From Zerene cesonia (Eukaryota; Arthropoda; Insecta; Lepidoptera; Pieridae): a stretch of DNA of 64,000 bases. Below, piece by piece: positions 37,172 to 46,300 of this stretch. The notes under the pieces were generated by a model, which had not been told where the DNA came from, did no database searches, and saw only the letters and a program-made list of their open reading frames with translations. Positions within the stretch are counted from its first letter, which is position 1, and the number at the start of each line of letters is the position of its first letter. Where the stretch lies: NCBI RefSeq assembly GCF_012273895.1, contig NW_024045135.1, positions 372,001-436,000 on the forward strand, in the 5' to 3' direction. Position numbers and translations under genes: made by a program.

Positions 37172-40100
37172 GTAAGTTTCTTTTTCGTTACTAAAATCGT
37201 TTTAAACACGCTTTCATTAGTTTTATCTGTATATGTTTGGAATTCAAAACCTACAGACTTTGTGACCAAATTTAAATGGACAGAGTTAATTTAAACTTTG
37301 TACACTTATCAACATTGGTAACATACAATAATTTGCTCAGTTTATCTTATTATCGTGATGAGGATCAGCGAGAGATCAGATCAGCAGACATAAATAATTT
37401 TACTTCTGTATAAGAGCAAATGAGAAAATTTTGTTAATTCTTTACTTAAAAACTGTTTTTTTATACGTTCTTTTTACACACCGTTTTTACAGTAATCACC
37501 ACGCATTTGGCATGTGAGCATAAAACTATGTAATATTATTGCTAGAATAAGTATATTATTATATCATCTGTGCTAGAATTTAGAGGTAGAGAAACGTGTC
37601 TATTAAATCATCTGTTGTTGGTTAAAAAAAAATAACAGTCTAATAAAAAAACAGGCTTGGGAAGCCAATTTTTCAGAAGAACTCTTCACATGTGCAATAT
37701 GAAAAAAATTGTCGAATTATTTCCCCGCCTTTTTTATATATAAGCTAACGTTGTCTTAAACTGTCTTTATATTAAACCTATTTAATAACACCATAGGCTT
37801 TTAAAAATTTGCCTTAAACATTTCCTATTTTATCGCGACAATTTTCACTAAAAACACACATTCACATGCAGTATATAAATTTTATCATCCTTGTCTATAG
37901 TTTACAAGTTCCGCTATCCTATTTTCCATAGAAATCAGGTCAACTATTCAACTACTACGCACGAACACCAGATCGAATATTCCTATCGTTTTATGAATGA
38001 ATCTATTGTTCGTAGAAATTCGTTCTCTGTTTACCCTTTAACAGTTGAATATAAGCCCTCCTTGAGAGCGGGCGTGTTTCCGAAATATAAATTAAAAATG
38101 CCTCATCGAAAACTGAAAGAAAAAACTCTCGACATGTTGTTCCGAAGCACACATTTTAGCAAGTAAGTTAGAAGTAATATAAAAAAAGTTTTGATGCGGC
38201 TTTTAGAAAATATTAGTTTAATTATTATTAGTCATATAGAATTTATTTAAGTTTAATTTAAAATGTTTTTCTCTTTTTTACACCATGAGAAATTTTACAT
38301 AAACAATTAGGTACTCGTACAGAAAAACACTTGGAACAGATAATGTTATAATACCACACTAGCTACTTGTATACTAAAAAATATATCTATGATCATTTTT
38401 CTTGTTGGGATTGTTGGTAATGATAATATCTTGAATATTTATATATATATATATATATAATATATTTCTACTCGGAATCCTTCATATATAAAGAGATTCG
38501 AAAACTGTTGTAGCGTTTTGAGAACCTACTAGTGCTTAAATACTTTCTTTTGTTTTTTTAAAGATATAATCAATTATCTGCAATAATAGGAGGCATTAAG
38601 AGCGTAAATAGTAGAAAGTAGCCTTCCTATATTAACACCGTGACATTTCATTACAATTAGTAATGTATTTAAAGCTTTTTATAGTCCATAGTCCATGTTA
38701 TTTAGTTTAGACCACGGATAACATATGAAATTGGCTCATCAAGTCAATTATATCAATTCGCACATTATAAAACTTGTTTATAATTTTATTCCCTTTTTAA
38801 AAAATGTGAATGCACATTATTACTATTTTATGTGAGTTTTTTTTTGGTGGTTGGGGGTTCGACTGATGGTAAGCGATCACCACCGCCCATGAACTTTTAC
38901 AGAGGTTGTGCCCCTGTGATTGCATTGCTTGCCTTTAATGAGGCCCGGGAAAGGTTGGGAAAAAGAAACGTCTCCTTCTACCCCACGTGAGCGTGGCATG
39001 AATGCGTCTGTAAAGCAAAGAATAGAAGAATATGTGTTGTTTTATTTATATGTGTCGTATATTTGTTCAAAATATCGAATAAATTGGTAGAAACGAGTTG
39101 GAAGCCCTCTTCACAATGTATCGCCGTTTGGTGACGGCAGCGCAGGCGGCGGCTCCCCCCACTATCATTGGACAACCCGTCCCTAAGATTGACGTAAGTT
39201 CGTTTTTTAATATATTTCAAATCAATGATAACTGGCTGTTCGCCCCGGCTTGACCCGTGGTACAGATATAGCCTATGTCACTCGGTGAAGTTGCAGCTTT
39301 CCAATGTTGAAAGTATTTTTGAAATCGGTCCAGTTTTTGCCTGAAAACGTTACTAACATACAGAGATACAAAAATACAAAAGTTTCCACTTTATAGTACT
39401 AGTGTAGACTAGTGTAGATAATACTTCAATTATGTTTTTAATAGGTAGATAAGAAATTCAATAATATAAAAAAGTTAACAGATAACTGTTTTTTCAGTAA
39501 TGCCACAGATAACATGTAAAATCTGAAGTCGACCTATTTAACACTAATATAACATTTGTCGCTAAATGTACAGCATTTCTTAATCATTCTTTGAAGTAAT
39601 TATAAGTCTTTGTTGTTTTGGTATATTTTGTACTGTAAGTCAAAGATGTATGAAATGAAATAAATAAATTATAAATTATTAAATTAAATAACATAATACT
39701 ATAGGTAATTCTTATGTAGCTTTATTTTCCGTAGTACTGTTAAGTTTGACAAACAGTCTCCTTTAGAATGGTTTCGTTCTTAATAGCTGTTGTCTCGAAA
39801 ATATTGCCTGGCTCATATGTTTTCAAGCTTTCAATTTTTTTCTTTCTGAATTCCTTACAAGTTTTTTGATAAATACATACATACCTTTACTCCAAATTCC
39901 TGGCATTTTGTAGAAAAAAATAGTCTATCAATACAAGGCATTTCAAAATTTTATATTAGCCATACAAAAACCTTTATTAGTGATACAAAGTCGCATATGT
40001 CATGTTGTCTCACGCAATTGGAATATATCGGCATCAACATGTTATTCTGGTTATTTATCGTGACCAATCACTGGGTAATGTATTTCATACCACAATGTTG

Positions 40101-41751
40101 GTAAATGTGACATCGCATCGGCAATAAATGTGGTGGGTTATGGGTAGCTTTTTCTACGCTACTTCGAATGAAAATACGCCATATTTTTGTCTAATTCGCT
40201 TTTTCTGAGGTTTGATTTCGCGCTAATTACTATGTCACTCTCCAAGATCTAAAATCTATTTAACTAGAATTTATTATTATGCGTAGAAGAGCTTTTAAAT
40301 TATAAATAATTTATTTATAATAATAATAATGAAGAAACATTTACATAGGACTGGACAGCAATTTATACAGGGTAACTGTATGTTTGCATTTAACTGTCTC
40401 TGGTAGATTCGATTTTGACCCACTTTAAACAGACAGCTTTAAACCAAACTTTGTATACTTATCAAGGACCGGTGACAATGCAATTCTTCACGAGTTTATC
40501 TTATTATTCAGATTAAGATCGCCAGGATTAAAAAAATATCCTTAACAAACTGAACTTCTACTCAAAAGTCAGTTTGTGTTTTTTAGTTTTTTAAGCTTGA
40601 TTTTAAGATGTATTTGTTTTTGAATGTAGACAAGTAAAAAAAAATGCTGTATATGCACATAAGATAATTGCTGTATATATATTATCTATTTACTTTATAT
40701 ATTTCAGGGTATCGACCAAAGTACATTCCGAGATGTAATGCATAATACCTTTGATCTGGTCACCGAGGAAATAGTTCTAGACAGAATCTGGAGCGCCTGG
40801 GACCGCGGGGTGAACGGGGGCGAAGGAGCCCTTAAATTTGAGGCATGGGTCAAGGGGCGTAGCGTGCTGTTGCGAGGCAATATTGAAGAGAAGAAAGTCT
40901 ATTGTTTTAACGTGTATGACTTGAACGCTGATGGATATATAACAAGAGACGAAATGTTTATACTTCTGAAGTAAGTGTGGGTTTCGGGATTTATTAATAT
41001 TATTTGTTATGTTTGTTTGTCTGTTTTTTCAGATAGAACGTAGAACTTTCGATTCGGCGAATCAATATTGACGATTCTTTTTATTTTAAAGCGTTAAAAG
41101 AGATACCTATCGTATCGAAAACTCTAATTTAGGTCTTGTTCAACAATTTGAAGGATACAGGACAACATACAACATACAAGGATGCATTCATAATATATCC
41201 ATTAATGCTATAGTAGGCTCTTTGAACTAACATTTTTAATGTGGTTTTTTAATTTAGCACTACTTAATTATTTAATACTATGAGGAATTCAATTGTAACA
41301 GCGCTTGTCCCATAAATGAATTTTTTACTTTATTAAGCCGGAAATTATCACGAAGCTATCTATACTTATAATATAAGCAGAATATTTCTTACATCCAGTA
41401 TAACTAATATTATTGGTCCTCATAGAAATTCATTACTGAAGCAGCCAGGAGATGAAGACCCAGATGAGGGAGTAAGAGATCTGGTCGAATTGGTTCTACG
41501 TAAATTGGACATTGACAAAGATGGAAAAGTGTCTTTGGACGATTACAGGTAATATTTTAATCTCTTTGATCCGTTCTTTGATCAATAAACAACACGTTTT
41601 TATTAAGGAGTCGGGTTGTTTTTCAGTAAATCTTATCGTTTTCAGACAAGCAGTTCAACAGGAACCGTTATTATTGGAAGCCTTTGGCCAGTGCGTCCCT
41701 ACACGCCGACACGCGGCTACGTTCCTTAAGACTTTAAGCACTAAGCAATGA
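36969..41751 (+). CDS. Efcab1: calaxin-like EF-hand protein (EFCAB1/CLXN family), whole spliced gene
   Basis: Calaxin is a neuronal-calcium-sensor-like EF-hand protein that binds outer-arm dynein and tunes flagellar beating in response to Ca2+. In an insect, sperm are the expected site. Five coding exons join in frame: first exon 1a (36,969-37,171) or 1b (38,098-38,162), then 39,091-39,193, 40,708-40,970, 41,426-41,548 and 41,646-41,751. The 1b form gives 219 aa, close to the roughly 210 aa typical of the family; the 1a form gives 265 aa. In 219-aa numbering, EF-hand 2 is a canonical loop DLNADGYITRDE (127-138). EF-hand 3 is DIDKDGKVSLDD (172-183). EF-hand 1 (88-101) is degenerate. The NSLLKQPGDEDPDEG linker and LLLEAFGQC C-terminus are typical of calaxin. 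The gene converges with the dehydrogenase gene on the minus strand. The family assignment is firm; the function here is inferred by homology. Confidence 0.9.
38098..38162 (+). CDS. Efcab1: calaxin-like gene, alternative first coding exon 1b
   Basis: ATG 38,098 gives MPHRKLKEKTLDMLFRSTHF and then SK across the junction. This has the short basic N-terminus and length usual for calaxins. The donor is again AA|GTAAGT in phase 2 and fits exon 2 exactly. The frame stays open upstream to ATG 37,993 (35 more residues), so a longer start is possible. I prefer 38,098 because the length matches the family. Confidence 0.7.
38837..38990 (-). mobile_element. poly(A)-type retroposon, 3' fragment in calaxin intron 1
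   Basis: T-run followed by the GTTCGACTGATGGTAAGCGA / CACCACCGCCCATGAAC block, reverse orientation, same family as 24,862-25,205. No coding capacity remains. Confidence 0.65.
39091..39193 (+). CDS. Efcab1: calaxin-like gene, exon 2
   Basis: Acceptor TTGGTAG|A, donor GAC|GTAAGT (phase 0). It encodes NELEALFTMYRRLVTAAQAA followed by a Pro-rich linker to KID. The helix matches the start of the calaxin EF-hand core, and the Ala/Pro insert is a little longer than usual. Confidence 0.85.
39194..40707. other. calaxin intron 2
   Basis: AT-rich. A reverse Helitron-like fragment is at about 39,250-39,420, ending TTTCCACTTTATAGTACTAG and related to 13,089-13,330. Nothing coding is seen. Confidence 0.6.
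40708..40970 (+). CDS. Efcab1: calaxin-like gene, exon 3 (EF-hands 1 and 2)
   Basis: Acceptor ATATTTCAG|GGT, donor AA|GTAAGT. It encodes GIDQSTFRDVMHNTFDLVTE and the central part of the protein. A degenerate first EF-hand (WDRGVNGGEGALKFEAW) is followed by LLRGNIEEK. The canonical second loop DLNADGYITRDE then has D, N, D, Y and E at positions 1, 3, 5, 7 and 12. Confidence 0.92.
41426..41548 (+). CDS. Efcab1: calaxin-like gene, exon 4 (EF-hand 3)
   Basis: Acceptor CCTCATAG|A, donor AG|GTAATA. It encodes NSLLKQPGDEDPDEGVRDLV and then the third loop DIDKDGKVSLDD. Position 12 of the loop is Asp rather than Glu, which calaxins commonly show and which tends to favour weaker or Mg2+-tolerant binding. 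Confidence 0.92.
41646..41751 (+). CDS. Efcab1: calaxin-like gene, exon 5 (C-terminus)
   Basis: Acceptor GTTTTCAG|A. It encodes QAVQQEPLLLEAFGQCVPTR and ends in TGA at 41,749-41,751. The QEPLLLEAFG motif is the characteristic calaxin tail helix. A SINE family 2 tail starts about 50 bp beyond the stop and may lie within the 3' UTR. Confidence 0.9.
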
Positions 41752-41803
41752 GATTATAAATTCAATAAGCTAACTGTAATGAGTATATAGGTACAAGGTT
41801 ATA

Positions 41804-41870
41804 TTATGGCCTGGACGCTCATAGGAGGCCCATCAGAGCGAACGTATATGGGCTGATGATGATGATGATA
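41804..41870 (+). mobile_element. SINE family 2, 3' tail only
   Basis: TTATGGCCTGGACGCTCATAGGAGG...GGCTGATGATGATGATGATA matches the end of the SINE at 57,209-57,522. It is 53 bp downstream of the calaxin stop codon. Confidence 0.65.
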
Positions 41871-43315
41871 ATTACCTATATCGAAAAGTGAAAAATTGTT
41901 ATTTACTAACCGTCCCGGCGAACTTCGTAACGCCATAGAATATTGTTTTGACATATTTTCCCCATCGCTTTCACCTTTTAAACCTTCCCTAAACCTACAC
42001 GGATATTTGAAGACAGAGATAAGATAAATCCGTTCAGCCGTTCTCAAGTTTTAGGGAGAATTACGAACAGCAATTGATTTTTGTGTATAAGGAAGTGGTA
42101 CTTCATTATTTAGCTATCACATAGCCTGGTCAGTCTCAAGAACCACTGGACTGATATGAAAAATTCTTTCACTGTACGTTTCAAGTGAACCCTGGGTGCT
42201 ATTAACTGCTAACCCCTATTAGTAACACGAGCGACGCCGGCTCGGAACCCTAGTATTAAGTAGGAATAATATAAGTGTAACAGTGAAATTTAAAAGATAA
42301 AATAAAAAAAAGTCATTTTTATAAAACATTATTTATTTGTACAAGACAGAAAACCTATCATACAATATCACAATTTGACTTAAATTAACGACAAAGTAAC
42401 GACTCCATACCCACCAGCTACCAATTAACACTAAAACAAAAGAAATTAAATTTCCATGTTTAATGTAATGTCATTTTACCTATTCACTTTTAATGGAATA
42501 ATCTTTGTTTGTTTTTTTTTTTTGTAATTGGGTTATAACGTTCGAAATTTAAATCAACAAAGCAGAGATTCAAAATGATTTCAATAGAATCTTCTAGGTA
42601 CATAAATGCCATTATTTTACATATTATTGGCTTTTATTCTTTTTTTTAGAATTCTTATCGAAAATAGTGAAAGAAATTAGAATGTGAAGACAAATAACGG
42701 GTAATGGTTTTACATGGATAAATTTAGAGAATAATTCACCACCTTACTAAGATTTTAAGAACTACAAGTAATGCAAGCCGTACAAACATTCACAATAGCA
42801 TATTGTATTGTTGTAAATGTTAAAGGCACCACTTCTGGTTAATTTCAGTATCCTTCCTTAGATTTATTTAAATATTGGAGGGAAAAGATTTTTTTCTGAT
42901 ATAATTTTTTATCAATTAAATTGTGTTTGTGCTTCAGATATTCTCTCATATATAAACTTACACGAACCTTATATATTACGTATTCTTCAAATTCATCTAA
43001 CTATTTCATAATCTTATAATTACTTATACATATCTATCTTTAGTTACTATAGCTGCATTCTGGGCACGAATGGATTGTAATTTTTTGACCAAACATTGAG
43101 CGTGGATAGTTTAAAACTTTGCAATTATTTTTAATGCAAATTTTAATTAATATTAATACATTATATGAGGTTCTTGTGAACTCAGTTTCATACGAATAAG
43201 ACATGTCAACTTCCTAAAATAATGGATGGTCTAGCTGACTTTATGGACGCAATATTATTCTGTAGAAAACGGTTAAGTGTTAAAATATATTACAATATAA
43301 CGTTTGCAAGTATAA
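41871..43315. other. convergent intergenic spacer
   Basis: Lies between the calaxin stop and the dehydrogenase stop, so it should hold both 3' UTRs. A reverse Helitron-like body (ACTAACCGTCCCGGCGAACTT...) spans about 41,907-42,090, and a family C-like tail follows to about 42,260. An AATAAA on the minus strand near 42,330 could serve a long dehydrogenase 3' UTR, but this is uncertain. Confidence 0.5.
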
Positions 43316-43396
43316 TTAATCGTGGGGATCAACTCCGGCGTCGAAGAAATCTGCGCACACACACGCAGCTTGGAAGGGCAGTAGCCGGTATACGAA
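43316..43396 (-). CDS. SDR16C-type dehydrogenase, exon 6 (last)
   Basis: Acceptor ATATTTTTTCAG|TTC, phase 0, encoding FVYRLLPFQAACVCADFFDA then GVDPHD and TAA (43,316-43,318). The LLP...DFFD-GVDPH ending is typical of insect members and confirms that this short exon belongs to the gene. Confidence 0.85.
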   Translation of the reverse strand, partial: FVYRLLPFQAACVCADFFDAGVDPHD

Positions 43397-46300
43397 CTGA
43401 AAAAATATTTTATACAGATGCCATATATAGAGGTTTGCTTAAAAATGCGATCACTCTGTTTAAATTAAAATGAATTTTAAATATAGACTAGCTGGTGCGC
43501 GGTGCGAAACTGCATGCAGCCTGCTGGGTTTTTCACATAGACCATTTTTATCAATAAGAAGGCTGGTGCTCGGTGCACGAGCTGATTGCGTGCGGCTTCT
43601 GCGTTATCGTGGTTATGTTTTAAGTGGAGAAATCTTGGATAGATAGATATAACGCACGGCCCCAGGAAAGGGCTGTGAGGTATGTCAGATTACTACCGCA
43701 GGAGCCCCGGAAAAAATATTGTTAGAATTCGTCCGCGAAGACGGACGGAATATTACGAAGACTAATGTGAAATGAAGATTATTTTTATTATTTTACTCAC
43801 TCTGTTAACATAGTGTAGGTCTTGAGGGATCGTAACCTCATTGTACTCTCTTCTCACAGCGTTTATGATGATGTCAGCAGCGTCTCCCGGTTCCACTACC
43901 TTCATGAGGCTCTCGAACCTAATTCTCGGCTTCTGACAGAGACCCGTGTTCACGATGTATGGGAATACAGTTGTTAGTTTGATCTGAAAGGATGGTATTT
44001 GATTCGAATGTTTGGTTTATGTTTTGGAAATAAATATACAGGAATATTAGTACTTAGAACGATTGATATAGCATTATTATATTGCATTATTGATTAGTGG
44101 AAAATCAGTGAACGTTATGCGTGGATGAAACTTAGCAGTAATTGATAGATTGAATGATAGCTTAAAATTTTAATAAGTTCATTCGTAACCTTTTGGCACT
44201 TTCTAGAGTAATCTACCTGCTTTATTTAGTTATTTTTACGTATATTTTTAGCTTGATCCATTTTGAAGTTTTTGCATGATAGAACAAAAACTATTGCTCA
44301 CAGCTCACTAACATAATTTATCTTAATTTTCTTCTTGCATGTTATTTAATAATAACTCTTAGAAATATACTCACTCCGCTAAGATCTCTCTTATCATCAC
44401 GCAGTTCCACCGCCAGAGCGTCCATAATTCCTTTGACGGCATATTTAGAACCGCAGTAGGGGACTAAATTCCTAATCCCTTGGAGACCAGCCATAGACGA
44501 CATGGAGACGATGTGCCCGTAATTCCTTTGTATCATTGGTGTGAGGAAGGCTTGAATCATCTGAAAGAACAAGTTTTCATACCATTTCATACCATTTAAA
44601 TATATTTATTATCTACTAGTTATTTCTCTGCATATTCTAAAAGTTTTTAATTCCTAAAAGCAAACATTGTGTATGAGAATAATTTAGACTTTTTTATCAT
44701 GACGACAGAATTTTTAGGTATTATGTTTTCAGATGTTCTTAGGTGTCTAGTTATCGCACTGCTACACTTCTTTGTTAATTGTTATTACTTAATTTTTAAG
44801 GAAACAATCAGCGGTAGCTCCTCTAGGTCCTAGTTCTCTAGTCTAAGCAAGACATTTTGTCAAACTCTACACCTTTTTAAGCTTTCCCTCGGTTAACTCG
44901 ATTTGATATTAAATCTACCCAATTGTGTTGTGTCTGTCTTTTTAATGAGCCTTATGGGCACCATCAACGTCTGGTCAAATAAATATGTGTATTTCGACAA
45001 CAGAAAACTTATTTCCTATTAAATAAGTATCTATTCATTCTGAAACAAAATATTACATGTAGGAAGACAATTATTTGGATTATTAGACTATTAACTTGAA
45101 CTTACCCAAATATATGCGTTAATATTAAGATCATTCATGAGCCGGATCTCTTTCTCCGTTTGTTCTAAGATAGGCTTGCAGGGCATGATTCCCGCATTGT
45201 TTACAAGGATCGTCACATCACCTACTTCTCTACTAACTTTTTCAGCTAATTGCATAACAGCTGCACGATTTGTTACGTCACACCTGAAGAAAGAAACAGA
45301 TTAAGCAAGTTAATTAGATATCAGTGCAGTAAAAGCAGTGGTAGCTCAATGGAAATAACCTCGGACTTCAAAATCGATAAGTCGAACCCTCATAGAGGGC
45401 CGTGTCCCAGTAGTGGGAACATATATGAGCTGATAATGATAATTAGATATCAGTAGAAATAGTGCGGCGCGTTTTGTTGTCTGAAAATGGTTTAACCTTA
45501 AAGACAATTGAAGCCATTCACGCGCAGATTGTATCAGTAGATAATCTATTGTTATAGATTAACTATTTGTTAATGCATTGAAATATATGACGATGATAAG
45601 GCAATGGATCATTGCAGCGTAACTCTGAGAATAATTAAAATGTCCTATTCGGTTTGTTTATAAGAAATATGTTATTTGATTATGCAAAATCTATACTGAG
45701 AATTCCAAACTTATCTGTTTAAAAGAAGATAGAAGAATTATGTAAGGATAGACTAAAGACACTTTCCTTGTAACTTAAATTAACATGTTATATGCGATAA
45801 TCGAAGTATGAATATGCATTCTAATATTACGTTAATCTGGGATGATATCCAGCGTTTTATGATATCAATGTTAGTCCTTTTTTACTGTCATCAAATACAG
45901 CGTTTGTTGTTATTATTAAATATTTTTAAAACCAGTTCTAAAACCCGTTTCGAGTTCTGTTTGAATCCTTGACTAATCATAGAAGGTTTATAACATCGTG
46001 GTCATTTGAATAACAATTTCAACTAAGTTGATATATGTTGTACTAGCTGTTACCCGCGGCTTCACTCGTGCGATCAAAGATAATTTCTATGCAACATATC
46101 ATCATAGCGGTAAAAAGTATCCTAGCCTATCCACCGAAAAAAATATACCATAAAATAGCTCTGTTGGCACTTGATAGAAAGACAAACAAACAAACAATAT
46201 TAAAAATTACTAGCTTTCAGCCAGCAGCTTCGCATGCGCAAAATTCCCCCGAAAATGTTTTACCGCGATGTAAAAATTAAAGTAAATTGCTCCGTTATTA

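Larger units (their letters stand above)
37172..39090. other. calaxin intron(s) 1, with TA repeat and retroposon piece
   Basis: Outside exon 1b this is AT-rich intron. It contains a (TA)n run near 38,442-38,459. A reverse retroposon 3' fragment lies at 38,837-38,990, ending about 100 bp before exon 2. Confidence 0.6.

Noticed and set aside
38978..39220. An 80-codon minus-strand frame
   Set aside because: It is the opposite-strand shadow of calaxin exon 2 and an adjacent retroposon piece.
43222..43473. An 83-codon plus-strand frame
   Set aside because: It is the opposite-strand shadow of the last dehydrogenase exon (43,316-43,396) and its acceptor region.
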